Shown in pieces: positions 23,868 through 37,300 of a stretch of 64,000 nt of DNA. How positions within the stretch are numbered: position 1 is the stretch's first letter; the number at the start of each line of letters is the position of its first letter. The position numbers were made by a program, and so were the translations under genes. The notes beneath the pieces were generated by a model. The model was given only the letters and a program-made list of their open reading frames with translations. It had not been told where the DNA came from and did not search any database. Source of the stretch: Eutrigla gurnardus (taxonomy: Eukaryota; Chordata; Actinopteri; Perciformes; Triglidae); contig OY741282.1 of NCBI GenBank assembly GCA_963514095.1, forward strand, positions 19,438,102 through 19,502,101, given 5' to 3'.

Positions 23868-26800
23868 TCATTATCGTGTGTGAGAATGGTACAAAAAAGT
23901 AGGGTCTGAACATTAGGAAATAAAGTTCAGTTGTCCTTTGTTACAGACTTCCTGCTTAAAAAGCCCAGAGTTCAGTCCACTTGGCAACAAGTAATGAATA
24001 AAAGGCCTTGTCACGCGTGATACAGACGGTGCCGATTGAAACATGGATCCATCCAGCTCGCGTCAGTATGGCTATACAGTTTGAATATTGTGATTTCTGG
24101 CTTCATGTGAAGGTCCCAAAAAAAATGTCCACACTTCAGAAGTGTTACAGATATTAACAGTGTGTGGATGAGCTCACCTCCATGTTCGATTGTCATGGGT
24201 TCGTTCTGTCGATCGGTGAAATCCTTGACTTGTTATTAAAAAGAAAAAAAGAAACTGTGTGGATCCAAATGAGTTAATCCTATGTAAGAATGAACATATC
24301 AACCACACCGTTTCACACAAACTACATTATTAAGGCAAACATAACATAAATACACTTACTTTTCTTTTATAAATCATACGTTAAATAAATTCAGGAAAAA
24401 CACAAAAGGTCAAAGCAAAAACTTTTTAAGTGTATTTGCACAGAATGTGGAAAAAAAAGCTTTTAAATGTATTAATTAAGATTATTTAAAAGTGGTTGGA
24501 TACTCCTTCAACTTCTTATTTATTAATTTCTTCCATGTACCACAAAAAAGAGACCGAAACAACGTTTCTCCTGACGTGATACTTATTAAAGTGCTAGCAC
24601 GAGAGTTTTCAAGTAACCGAGGGGCATTTTTTTGTTGGTCGCTAAAACTTCCTCCATTCGTAGAGAAGTGACTAACCTCAGCTCAGACCTTGGACCGAGT
24701 CACCGGCGCTGACGTGCAGGAAAAGGGAGATTTAATGTGTTCGTCAGCTTGTGACTCAGAGGGAAGTTGCCGTCGACGGCTGTGTGCTTGTAGTCAGAAA
24801 AAAGAAAAAGAAGAAAAGGGATATTTGTGGATACAAATCAAAATGTTGGAGGACAGAGGATGAAATATTTGGCTGACAGATGACCATGACACGGCTGAAA
24901 TAGAGAAAGGACAGATACACGAATACATCAATGTGTGTCATTTTCCCAAACAAAATAAAAAGGTGTCATAGCTTCCCAGCACTCTCACACATCATGAGTA
25001 AAACGTACTAGAACTGCTGTACCAAGGACACATTATAGGATTTAAAACGCATGTAAGAAAAAGTATATTTAGCTCTAACGACCGCTAAAGTTAAGGCCAA
25101 AAGACACTTGATCCAACATTGTTTGAGCCTCCTAATGTGACACTGCAGGAGGGGGATTTTTTTTATGTCAGCAGCACTGACAACTGCACTGCAGCACTAC
25201 AATGAGCCGCGTTCCTGTATCCGATTTACTTTGGGATGACATACGAGTCGTCCTACAACGTGACCCTACATCCATGGTTTGCATTCACTATTTGGCATCC
25301 GACATGTCGCTCACAACCTGCAAGGTTTTTAGTGGGGAAAAATGTGTTCTTGGCACCACAAAAAACGAAAACCAGAGCGAGACACATCAAGATGGACATG
25401 CCACGCAATACAGTGTTTATGTCTAGGAAGTTTATACATGCTGGATAAAGCCGAGATCCCCTTTTAATTACTTCATTTTTCGGGTGCCTTTGCCTCGTCG
25501 GTGACCTCACAACTTTAAAACCGGTTGCTAGTCGACACATTCCAGACCGAGGCTCCTCTTTCAAGAACAGGAGCAATTTACTAACGACCCCGAGAAGGGC
25601 ATCTGGATTTGGCCAGGGCCTCGGTGAAACTAAAATCCCCCTGTGAACAAGAAGGTGCCGCTGTATTATTACAGCGAAACCTCCCTTTAAAGCGCTTAAA
25701 AAAATAACGAATAAAAATCAAAAAGAGCTGGTAACAATAAGACCACATACCATACGACGGATATGTACGAAACATTTCTGCTATACGTTTAACAACACAC
25801 GAACAAACAAGTCGTGAACATGATGTTTGTGATCATTACCAGGGCGTACAGCTTGTAAAAGATAAGGCCATATTAGCAAACGAGATGCCTGTGTGGAGTA
25901 AACATAGCAGGGTTACTCCAAATGATGCTATTAAATCCAAGGTCTTAACAAGATAAGTGTTTCAAGCAGACGAAGCACGTTGCACTAATTTGAACCGTGG
26001 AAATCGGATATTCTGCATACTCTCCCCGCAAAGAAACGTTTCCCTTGTGTGGGTCGGTCAAAACCAGTTTCCTCCGCTCTGTGATTTCCTGTTTGTCTCA
26101 ACTGGAATGGATCAACAAAACACCGACAACACGTCCGGTTTACCCTGGAGTAAACGATAAATAACAGGGCCAGCTTCCACAGACAGCCGGGGACTCGAAC
26201 ACTTTTCTATTAAGAGACTGGCAGGACCTGGCAGCTCGTCAAGACTCATGTTCATCATTATCATCATCTATGGTCATAAATCAAGATTAGATAGAGCACA
26301 GATAAGTACCGTGATTCATTGGACTACGTTAGATTCTGGTTTTATGATTAGCATTGTGCAAGCTTGCATAAGTTTTAACAAAGAACCGTGATGAGGAGTC
26401 TGTGACTCTACAACGGACACGGAAGGGAAACGCCTTGTGTGGTTACAGTCTAGTCAGTGAAGCGACACAGATCAGCCTTCAATTGAACAAAGGTCACTTA
26501 AGATATTGGACTACAGGTGGATGTTCCACAAGCAGCTTACAAAAAAAGAAAAACAAAATCATCAACTGTGCAGAATGTGTGGCATTCAGTCTGCAGTCGC
26601 TCACTGGTTTTTGATCACAAAGTACTTCATTGTTGCACCGATCACAATAGAGCCTGCTTCAAAAAGGCCCAAACATGATACCGACGTGTGGTAGCGTTTA
26701 AAGAAAAAACAAATTAAGACACACACCAGTCATGTGTGTGATTGTGTCGCCATGCAAAATAAGGTTTAAGTCCGTTTCATATGCAGAAATAAATCATGGC

Positions 26801-27718
26801 GCTTAGAGAAGCCAAACAAAGAGGAGAGCGTCTCCACCGCGGCTCCCACACAGCCCAGAAACTGCACTGTCACACAGGCCGGGGCGTTATAAATTAACAA
26901 CCGCGCCGTGTTTAGACATTGTACCGAGTGTGTTCCCACTTGTGTCCTTTGATGCCGTTACATCAGTCCTCAGTGTTAAGGCCTAAGCTGTGAGATCAGC
27001 CGTGGGATGATCTGTTGAGTCATTTTGGTCACGTAAAAAGATGCCTCTGAGCATGTCGAGCGTACAAATAGCCTGAAGGAAAACAACAGGACCTTATCTC
27101 CGTGCCGCCAACAGATCTGGCTGCCGGTCGCCAAACATCTGCCTGTATTCCGAGCCACAACTGCAAATGTCATTGTAAAAATTCCAAAAAGTAAAATGTT
27201 CAAGTCTCAAGGCCAAAAAGGAAGGTCAGGCAAACACTGCTTCGAGCATGTTCGATTTGTGCATGTTTCCCCATGATCAGCGACAAAGTAATAGTGAGCT
27301 CTTTTAGCTCAATGGCAAGGCTGAATATCGTGCAACGGTTTCTTTTCCCTGTTTTTTTCCCCCATACCTCTCCAATAAACAGGTTTGCTTTAGCGAGGTC
27401 CTACGGCGGCATGCATATTCAACATCACCGTACTTGCACCCTTGCAGCTTTATATTCAAGATGATTTTAAAAGAAAAGCCTCATTGCTGAACCACCAGAT
27501 GTTTTCCCTTGGCGACCGCGTCACTAGTGAGCTGCATGAGGACATCCCTCGATGTCTTGGCAGCCCGAAGCACCAAGCAAACAACAAACCCTGACCTTTT
27601 CTGAGCTTGCACGGCTCACACTGCTGCAAACTTCTCACGGTTTGCCCGCCTTTACATACAAAATCACCCCTCGATTATTCCTTAAATCCAAACTTTTCCG
27701 CCACGGAGGGTTTTAGGC
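23868..27718 (-). other. lrrc8a: Probable long 3' UTR of lrrc8a
   Basis: No splice sites, conserved protein frame or large repeat are visible in these 3.85 kb. The sequence is of mixed composition and looks more like unique UTR than decayed repeat. It follows the lrrc8a stop directly on the minus strand. Assignment as UTR is inference; part could be intergenic. Confidence 0.4.
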
Positions 27719-30700
27719 TCAAGCTTGCTCCTTATCGGCCCTCCAGAGCTGCTCTTTGACCTCCGGCGGCAGCGTGTTGAACAGGTCCTCCTCCACCACC
27801 AGGCTGCTCCTCTTCAGCAGACGACACTCGCCCAGCTCCACCGGGAGGCACTCGAGACGGTTCCCTCTCAGCTCCAGCTGGGTCAACCCGGTGAGTTCCC
27901 CGAAGCGCGACGGCAGCGTCTGCAGGCAGTTGTTTCCCAGATTCAGAGTACGCAGCTTCTTGCACTTGAAGAGCTCCGGGGGCAAAGTCTCAATCTGAAG
28001 TGGAGAGGAGAAGAATAATGAAGGGGTGTAAGTTTACAGTGAATAGAAAGGCTGGGTTGTTACATTTTTAATCCACATACATTGGCAGATTAGGCAGGGA
28101 TCTGCTGAAAAAGGAGGAGCTGTTTCCACTACATTAAGTGTAAGAATAGTTCAATTTTACCCAACTAAAAAAAAAGAAAACATTACACAACTCAGACTCA
28201 CAGGAAACACATCAAAATGAGATTAAATGACACTCAAGCTTCACCGTCACAATCTAAATTGAAGATAGAGGGAAAAAGACATCTTTGTGTGCTTACGTCC
28301 CCATGAACTTGTCCTATTTGTAATTCTTCAAAATGTCAATCCCAATCACAGATTCCCCAAATAAATCTCATTACAAAACACACAAACTCATTTGAATTGA
28401 CAATGTCAGATTTACGCAAGAGAGGCCTCAAAAACACAACAGACACCAGAGGGGTCCCGTTTAATGAAGCTATTTTTGGCTGCGCACAAACCTGCTGGAA
28501 CCTATTTTCAGTGTGCAACCACACAAGCAAACGCAGTAAAAAGCAGCACTAACCTTTACTGAAAACACATGATGCCCAGTGAAAAACACCGTTGTTTTCA
28601 GGAGAATGAAATTCCTGCATCGCGAATAAAACACACGGACTGAAACCGATCCACTTCGCCCCCCGAAGCCAAATAGACAAACCCAACCATGACTGCAACG
28701 GCGGGATTAAGACACCATTAATGTGACTACGTTTTTTAATTCATTTACTAACCTGAAAGGATAAAAGTAAACAGACTTGGCTGTAAAAACCTGCGCTCCA
28801 TTCCAGACAGGACCTTTATTTAACATGTGTGACAGCAGTTAACGCAAATTGACTGCTGTATACAGAGAAGGACCCCGTTTACATCATGTGCCTTTCATTC
28901 ATTCACTGGAAAAAGAGGCTAAAGATTATATCAGGGGATATATATTTAAGTATCTCTTAATTATAGTGAACCAAAACTCCCAAAGCCTCCATAATTCCGA
29001 ACCTGTCTATGAAGATCTCAGTAGTTAGAAGCACTGACCTTTGCTGACCTTATCTGGCCTTTGAGGTAATCTTATTCACGCATGACAGTAAGACAGATTA
29101 CCTCTCTAAGAGCATAAAGAATGAGAATAAGCTTCCACTAAAATTAAGACCAGAACTGGACACATTGAAGGGGATTTCCTCACCCGGTTTGCCGTCACAG
29201 CGAAGTACTGCAGGTTCTGGAGGAAGCCTACGTCGGTGTGGATGCTGGTCAGGTTGTTGTGACTCAAGTCTAAGAAGCGCAGCTTGCGACAGAAGAAGAG
29301 CTGGCTGGGGATCTTCTCGATCTTGTTCCTGTTCAGATACAGCCTCTCCATGTGGGTGAGGGTGCCGATCTGAATGGGGATGTAGGCGATCTGGTTGTAC
29401 CACAGCTTCAGGCACACGAGCCGGTGCAGGTGCTGGAAGCTGATGATCTCCTCGATCGTCTTCAGGTTGTTGTCCTTCAGGTCGATCTCCTGCAGGTTGT
29501 GCAAGCTGAAGATGGAGTGTGGGATGCGTTCGAGGTCGCAGCGGACGAGCTCGAGCTCGGTGAGGTTGACCATCTTCTTCAGGCTGTTGAGCACCATGAG
29601 CTTGGTGCCCTCGTTGTTGATGGAGAGCTTCTGGAGGTGCACGCCCACGTCCGTCACCACCTGCGGCAGCTTGGTCAGGTTGCTTTTCAGACGCAGCACC
29701 TTGAGCCTCTTGAGCTCCCGGAGCCCGTCGATGACGATGTAGCGGTTGTTCTCGGCACTCAGGTTCCCGGTCAGGTGCAGCTCACTGAGGTTCTTCAGGC
29801 TGTAGATCCACAGCGGGATCTCCTTGATGTCCGTGAACTTGATGTGAAGGGACTTCAGGTTCTCCCTCAGGAAAGCGAGAGCCGGAGCCTCGATTTTCGC
29901 CGGCGTGTGATAGAGCCACATCTCCCTCAGGTTGGAGAGCTGGGCGATGATGGGCGGGATGGTCACGTCGGGGATGAGCTCCAGCTTGAGCACTTCCAGC
30001 TCCACCAGATCGAACACCGTGTCCGGGATGCCGCTGAGCATGAACAGGTGCAGCTCCAGCTTCTCCTGCGAGTTCTTGGTGATGCGCTGCCTCAGCTTCT
30101 CCAGCGTCCACTCGTTGTTCAGGTTCAGCTGCCTCAGCTTGTTCTCGCTCACCTCGGACAGGAAGACGGCGAAGCGCTTGGAGTAGAGCGGGTCGTACTG
30201 GTCGATCATGTGGAGCATGAAGGCGAAGTCGTTCTTCAAGTCGGGGATGTCGCTGTAGCTGCTCTCCTCGCGGATCGATTCGAAGGAGTAGCGCTTGAGG
30301 GAACGGCTGAGCATCCAACAGAGAGTGTACATGCAGATGAGACCGTAAACCCCCACCAAGCTGATGTAGAAACAGGCCAAGATCTTGAAAAGAGTTGCCA
30401 GCGGGTGGGCACAGTAGAAGGTGCTGTACCCCGTCAGCTTCTGGATGTTCACCGTGCACACCACACTGAAGCGGATGTAGCGTACATAGTAGGCTGTGTA
30501 GCTGATTATCAGTATAAACTTGATGACCTTGATGATGGTCTGACGTATGTAAAGGCGGTACACGATGTCACCCTCCTCTACGTGGATCCTGAACTTCTTC
30601 ACCTTCTCGAAAAGAGCCTTGGCCTGCTCCCCTTCCTTTTTATCCAAAACCCCCGTTTCCGAGCGGTCGACGATCCCTTGTTCGATTCTGGACTTTGTCC

Positions 30701-31298
30701 GTTGGAGCATGGGCACGCTGGCCTCCACGTCCTCGCTTACGCACGACGCCTTCTTGTCCATCGAGCCGTTCATCTTCCCCAGAGGCTTGGGGTCCCGCTC
30801 CTCCACCACGGTCTCAGACAAAGCCCTCGTTGTCCACGGGGAGTCGAAGCACTTGAGGAGGATGGAGACAAAGTGCTCCAGTTTAGAGCTGGTGCGGGGG
30901 AACTTGAACCAGAAGTTGCTGCAGGCCAGAAAGATGAGGGTGTGGAGTAGCACCAGATAGGGGAAATATTTGGCAAACCAGTGGAGTTTGTTCTCGTAGC
31001 AGACGGCATCGACGTAGTTGTACTGGTGGCGGTCGAGGTCGTACTGAATGCCTTTGGGCTCCGGTGCGTAGGCGCTGCTCACGTTTGGGACGGGCATGGT
31101 CTCGCAGGACTTGTTGACCACCCACTTGCAAGGCAGGCAGATCATCTTGTCCTGCGTGACCTGCAGCGTGCCACCGAACACCGCGATCATCAGCATGACG
31201 ATGGAGATGTAGTCGGTGAAAACGTCCCACCATGGCTTCAGGATGCGGTACGCCGGCTGGGTGTCGGCAAAGTACCGGAGCTCTGTGATGGGAATCAT
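27719..31298 (-). CDS. lrrc8a: Volume-regulated anion channel subunit LRRC8A
   Basis: Essential plasma-membrane subunit of the hexameric volume-regulated anion channel (SWELL1). Two coding exons: 29184-31298 and 27719-27994, 796 residues (human 810), with the junction after TANR (donor GTGAGG) and before IETLPPELF. The N-terminus MIPITELRYFADTQPAYRIL and four membrane helices are nearly identical to the human protein, including cysteines in KMICLPCKW. Arg90 in YDLDRHQYNY corresponds to human Arg103 at the pore constriction. The intracellular linker carries VPMLQRTKSRIEQGIVDRSE, and about 16 leucine-rich repeats follow to ADKEQA at the end. The first extracellular loop between KWV and YDLDR is 13 residues shorter than in human. 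A minus-strand acceptor at ~31315 implies an upstream non-coding exon, probably at 36640-36865. Confidence 0.96.
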
Positions 31299-31319
31299 GA
31301 TGGTTTATCTGCAAAGACA

Positions 31320-33190
31320 GAAAACAAGGGAATGAGTTGGTTACCTGTCAAGTTCAAAACCTAATCATTTAACCCTTCTTTTTTTAAATGAATCGATTCA
31401 TTGTTTTGTTTGTGAAACATGAAATACAGAGCCCAACCAACACAAACACCTGAAAATATAACATTTTAAGTTGTTTAAAATGAGAAAAACTACAAATCAA
31501 ATCTGATGATTGACTTACTGAAGCCCAACCCCCTCATATATTACCAGCTTCTTAATGTATAGAGCAACGATGAAGACCTTATTTCCTAAGGGAGCTACAC
31601 AAATTCAAGTATGTGTGTACTACAGTATTGCTACCTCTTAAATTATGACCAACTTCCCATTGGTACCATATTAGATATGTAGAGTCTATCATATCCTGGG
31701 CATCCTGCATGTGCCGACAGCATACTGCTCTTCAGAAAGTGCAGAGCAAGCTGGAAGTAAAAAAGGACCAGAGGTCCTGACACAGCATGCGTGTTCACAC
31801 AAGCTGTGTTCTGCACAAGCACGACAAAGTTATAACAGCGTCATCTTTGGGAATAATAAGTATATCTATAAAGAACCATCTGAAAAAATACAAACATCAA
31901 TGATTATTTTGAAAAAAAATGATCAGAATGACTGAGGATACTGAACTGGAGTGAAATGGAAGTGTGAGACGCGGCTGCTGACCACGTAACAAAGAAACAC
32001 CAAAAGCAGAACTCATCATTTACACTCGAGTACTGTCAAAACCCACAACTAGACTACTTCTTCGCACAGAAAATGTCTGAGCAATGCTGGAAAACACAGC
32101 AATCTAAGCTGTTTTCAAAGCATAATGTGAACCCTGAAGTACACTATTTTCTTAAAGAATATCCAAAAATCAAATATGCTTTTTAATTTAAAACAAAACT
32201 TGGGAGGAGTTGATTAAAAAAAGGAAAGGAAAACTGTGAAATTGTATCTCCCCGTGTGCTCAACTCACCCTGACTTACAGGAAAGGGATGAAAGAGGATC
32301 GCTGGTCAAGTGGTGACAGAAAAGCCTTGTTTTATCCAGTTCAAACCAGAACGGCAGTACAGTCGCTGTGGGCCTCCTCTGTCAGGTAGCGGCTTTACTC
32401 TGACTCAGATATTACAGCAGCGCACATTAACCCCAAACGCTGCCAAAACCCCCCTGAAGTGTGATCATTCACAAACCCCTTCACACCAATGTAATTAATA
32501 CACTGGATGGCGACATTAATAACTCATCCCAAACCCAGAATACTGTGTTAAAAAAAAACCTGTTATGGCACAAAAATTCTGCACAATTTCATTCCCTTCT
32601 GGTTCCAAATACAGATACAGAAACCTGAATGGAGCTCCAGGTTATAGCTGGACGCATGGCGGCTATAACGAGTTGTTATCTGTACCAACAAAAGAGTCAC
32701 GAAGTGTGTTATTGAAGAGCTTCACCCAAGCGTCCAGTTGTGACTCATGTGATATCTTAAGTTAAGCAGCCAAGATTTCTTTCACAATATTGCGACACCA
32801 AACAATAAACAAGCGTCTGAAAGCAGTTTATCTCGTCTCTGAATCAGGGTTTCCAAAACCACTCCGCCATTCTTCAACCAAGGTCTTCTCCTTTGTGATT
32901 ACTAATCCCCCCCTCCAAAAGGATATAATCTAATTATTAAAAAAAGAAAAAGATCAAGACTGGATTATATGGTGACTTTGCTCTTGGCTTCCTGTCGGCA
33001 GCCTTATCTGGGTGAACAGAGCTTCTTTTGTGTGGGCGGTCTTTGTAGACGAGGCCGTGACACGCGTGAACCAGCTGCTGTGAGAGCCAACGAATTACCG
33101 ACGATGCAGACCCTCTCTCTCAACTCAAGGAAGTCTCTACTGGCTGGTTTTTGTTGTTTCATGGCTAGCTGAATTTTGCTTCACATTAAT
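31320..33190 (-). other. lrrc8a intron 1, proximal part
   Basis: Between the coding exon and the minisatellite I see no exon, RNA gene or clear transposon. The sequence is AT-rich, and short open frames on the + strand have no recognisable similarity. Assignment as intron depends on the proposed first exon near 36.7 kb. Confidence 0.4.
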
Positions 33191-33201
33191 AAAACTTGTC
33201 A

Positions 33202-35330
33202 GCATGACCCCCTAATGGTACAGCATGACCCCCTAATGGTACAGCATGACCCCCTAATGATACAGCATGACACCCTAATGGTACAGCATGACACCCTAAT
33301 GGTACAGCATGACACCCCTAATGGTACAGCACGACACCCCTAATGTTACAGCACGACACCCCTAATGTTACAGCACGACACCCCTAATGGTACAGCACGA
33401 CCCCCCTAATGGTACAGCACGACCCCCCTAATGATACAGCACGACACCCTAATGGTACAGCACGACACCCTAATGTTACAGCGTGACACCCCTAATGGTA
33501 CAGCGTGACACCCCTAATGGTACAGCGTGACACCCCTAATGATACAGCGTGACCCCCCTAATGCTACATCATGACACCCCTAATGGTACAGCATGACACC
33601 CCTAATGGTACATCATGACACCCTAATGATACAGCATGACCCCCCTAATGATACAGCATGACCCCCTAATGATACAGCATGACCCCCCTAATGATACAGC
33701 ATGACACCCCTAATGGTACATCATGACACCCCTAATGGTACAGCATGACACCCTAATGGTACAGCATGACACCCCTAATGGTACAGCATGACACCCTAAT
33801 GGTACAGCATGACACCCTAATGGTACAGCATGACACCCCTAATGTTACAGCACGACACCCCTAATGTTACAGCATGACACCCTAATGTTACAGCATGACA
33901 CCCTAATGGTACAGCATGACACCCCTAATGGTACAGCATGACACCCCTAATGGTACAGCATGACACCCTAATGTTACAGCATGACACCCCTAATGATACA
34001 GCATGACACCCTAATGTTACAGCATGACACCCCTAATGTTACAGCATGACACCCTAATGTTACAGCATGACACCCTAATGGTACAGCATGACACCCCTAA
34101 TGGTACAGCATGACACCCTAATGTTACATCATGACACCCCTAATGGTACAGCATGACACCCTAATGGTACAGCATGACACCCCTAATGATACAGCATGAC
34201 ACCCTAATGTTACAGCATGACACCCCTAATGGCACAGCATGACACCCTAATGTTACATCATGACACCCCTAATGGTACAGCATGACACCCTAATGGTACA
34301 GCATGACACCCCTAATGTTACAGCATGACACCCCTAATGTTACAGCATGACACCCTAATGTTACAGCATGACACCCCTAATGGTACAGCATGACACCCTA
34401 ATGTTACATCATGACACCCCTAATGGTACAGCATGACACCCTAATGGTACAGCATGACACCCCTAATGTTACAGCATGACACCCCTAATGATACAGCATG
34501 ACACCCTAATGTTACAGCATGACACCCCTAATGGCACAGCATGACACCCTAATGTTACATCATGACACCCCTAATGGTACAGCATGACACCCTAATGGTA
34601 CAGCATGACACCCCTAATGTTACAGCATGACACCCCTAATGTTACAGCATGACACCCCTAATGGTACAGCATGACACCCCTAATGGTACAGCATGACACC
34701 CTAATGGTACAGCATCACACCCTACTGGTACAGCATGACCCCCCTAATGTTACATCATGACCCCCCTAATGTTAGAGCATGACACCCCTAATGTTAGAGC
34801 ATGACACCCTAATGGTACAGCATGACCCCCCTAATGGTACAGCATGACCCCCCTAATGGTACAGCATGACACCCCTAATGGTACAGCATGACCCCCCTAA
34901 TGTTACATCATGACACCCCTAATGGTACAGCATGACCCCCCTAATGTTACATCATGACCCCCCTAATGGTACAGCATGACACCCTAATGGTACAGCATGA
35001 CCCCCCTAATGTTACATCATGACCCCCCTAATGTTACATCATGACCCCCCTAATGGTACAGCATGACACCCTAATGGTACAGCATGACACCCCCAATGTT
35101 AGAGCATGACACCCTAATGGTACAGCATGACACCCTAATGGTACAGCATGACCCCCCTAATGATACAGCATGACCCCCCTAATGATACAGCATGACCCCC
35201 CTAATGGTACAGCATGACACCCCTAATGATACAGCATGACACCCTAATGGTACAGCATGACCCCCTAATGGTACAGCATGACACCCTAATGGTACAGCAT
35301 GACACCCCTAATGGTACACCATGCAGCTTG
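33202..35330. repeat. 21-22-bp minisatellite, about 100 copies
   Basis: Roughly 2.1 kb of head-to-tail units close to TACAGCATGACACCCCTAATG followed by G, A or T. Length varies between 20 and 22 bp through the number of Cs and the use of ACCC or CCCC. Variants cluster: CATGACCCC at the left edge, CACGAC around 33330-33470, CGTGAC around 33480-33555 and CATGAC beyond. The word ACATCATG recurs at 34124, 34253, 34404 and 34555, so units are also organised in blocks of about 129 or 151 bp. The array lies in the probable first intron of lrrc8a and has no coding role. Confidence 0.95.
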
Positions 35331-36500
35331 CTGCTGTTACACACTGGAGGAAAACAATCCAATCAAATTCTGGACTAGTTTAAACAGGGTCACAGGAGTA
35401 GGGGTGTCTGCCAGTACCAATTATGCAACACAGCATGAAACCCATTGAAGTTATTTTATCATGAGGTAACATTAGGAAGGAGATCGTTGAAGGATTGATT
35501 CTCTGACAAAGAAACGATTTAACGTGGATCCATTATCGAGAATATTTGACCAAACTAAAAAACAATTCCCCGACTATAAGCAGTTGGTCTCTTCTGCATT
35601 AATAACCTTTCCACATGGTTACTGACATTCATTTGACTGCTCATTGCCAAGTTTTAGCTCAGTCACTTTAAAAAAAAAAAAGAAAAGAAAAAACGTGTGG
35701 ATGTAAATCACATACTGTAAGTATAAATAGAAACGCATTCAGAATCGGGTTCTTGGCAAACACACAGACCCCAAAAAACGAGATATTTCCTGTTCCTTGA
35801 GAGAGAAAAAACACAAAAGCAGCCGCCTTGGAAAGAAAGAAATCACACTTTAGTGATTTCAAGCCATCTGCCCGACCCAACCCACTCTGTCATCAAAGAG
35901 GTGAAGTGAGCAGGGCCTGGTTTTCAGTCTGGACCAGGTCTAACTGGTTCTGACTTCTGCTTTTCCCCCTCTCATGATAAGACAGCACTGGTGACGTCAC
36001 TTTCACTCACACACACACACACGATCATAATACACATCTGAGATAAAGAGCCATTAAAAAAAAACACTTTGTTAAAGCACGTTAATGATATATAATTAAA
36101 CTAATGTGGCGAGTTGATTAGCCGATGATGATTCGCCCTTTAGCAGCAAAGACTGCAATATTGCTGCACGAATATTAAACCAATTTTCTTACATCCATTA
36201 TTTTTACAGAGATTATTCAGCTTTTAATTTCTGCAATACCAAAAAAATAAAATAAAATTGGAAATATTAAAAAAAAAAATGAATCAACAGTTGTTTTTTT
36301 GTGACAGATCACATAAAACAAATTAGCATATTGAATCCATTGTTTACTATCCCCGTATAATAACACCAGGGTTAATAACGACACCTGGCTGGCCTTAAAA
36401 CAGTGATACGGATAAATCGTGCGTGATTACGGGGGCCGACAGTAAAGCGGCGTGATTTACAAACGACACATTTATTTAAGGTGACTCACAACAAACCGTC
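35331..36500. other. lrrc8a intron 1, distal part
   Basis: Unique, AT-rich sequence with a short CA run at ~36005-36022 and several homopolymer runs. No exon, RNA gene or identifiable transposon was seen. Confidence 0.4.
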
Positions 36501-36868
36501 AGCCGAGTGGAAACGGTGTCTCATCCCACCGATGCCCGGTTAGCAGGCTGCGGCAGAGGACTCGCTCCGAAACCACGCAGCTCGTTCAACGCGTGAGGAG
36601 AAGAAAAAAAATATATGCGAAAAGACGGACACACCTGTTTTATCAAAGATGGTGTCTGTCGCCTCCGCCTCGCGCGGGTGACACATTTCTCAAACGGTCC
36701 TCGGGAGCCGTGGTTGACGGGACACCGGGCCGGAGCCCCGTACGACAGTGACGGAGGAGGAAACCACACGAAGACATAAGCAGCCGAGCGCGCTGGTCGT
36801 CTCGAGCGGAGTCAACTGCTGCCGCACGAGACTGGCGGAAGTACTTATGTAGAGCCGCCATCAAAATA
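36501..36868 (-). promoter_or_regulatory. lrrc8a: Probable promoter and non-coding exon 1 of lrrc8a
   Basis: This is the only CpG-rich island between the lrrc8a coding start and the LINE, flanked on both sides by AT-rich DNA. On the minus strand GATGGCGGCTC (36852-36862) resembles a YY1 site. AAAACAG followed by GTGTGT (36635 and below) is a plausible splice donor that could join to the acceptor at ~31315. A 73-codon minus-strand ORF (36643-36864) would be a uORF in this leader. The whole assignment is inference from composition and motifs. Confidence 0.45.
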
Positions 36869-36928
36869 AAAGCATGTTATTAAAAAAGAAAAATGTTATA
36901 TACGGCCACATGTGATGATTTTTTTTTT

Positions 36929-37032
36929 GGTTCTAAATTCAACGTATTTTAAGAATTCGGACTTTTTGAGATTAAAATCAATTCTGAGAAAAAAAATCAG
37001 AATTGTGATTTTGAGTTTAGAACTTAAAAAAA
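36929..37032. repeat. Hairpin-like repeat
   Basis: Left end GGTTCTAAATTCAA pairs imperfectly with right end TTGAGTTTAGAAC. The centre ATTCTGAG-AAAAAAAA-TCAGAAT is itself an inverted repeat. The TCAGAATT/TTCTGAG words resemble a low-complexity repeat seen in many teleosts. No target duplication was found. Confidence 0.4.
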
Positions 37033-37164
37033 CCACTCATATGTTTCCCCAATCCTCTTCTGGGTATTAGAGATTTTGCCCTCATTTCTGTAATTGTTGG
37101 TAACGTGGGGTGGGGTGGCAGCTCAGTTGTATGCCTATGCAACAGACAGTGATAGCAGAATAAG

Positions 37165-37300
37165 CTACTCATATCCTTTAACAGTACTTAAGTACAAGTA
37201 GACTCGCCATAGTCACTTGCCACTTGAGTTAATCGTGGCCTATCATAAAAAATGTACTTAATGTATCAAAAGGAAAAGTACTCATTATGCAGAATTACTT
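37165..37300. repeat. Teleost interspersed-repeat fragment
   Basis: Contains CAGTACTTAAGTACAAGTAG and AAAGTACTCATTATGCAGAA, words I recognise from the same broad class of teleost repeat as the copy at 23362-23665. Edges are approximate. A (CA)n microsatellite follows at 37651-37677. Confidence 0.4.

Noticed and set aside
29352..30950. A 532-codon + strand ORF
   Set aside because: It is antisense to the highly conserved lrrc8a exon. Its translation is Val/Leu/Gln/Asp-rich with no recognisable domain, a by-product of GC-rich third positions.
33202..35330. CRISPR array or telomeric tract
   Set aside because: Units are contiguous with no unique spacers, in a vertebrate genome. CCCTAA occurs only once per ~21 bp unit, so it is not a telomere repeat.
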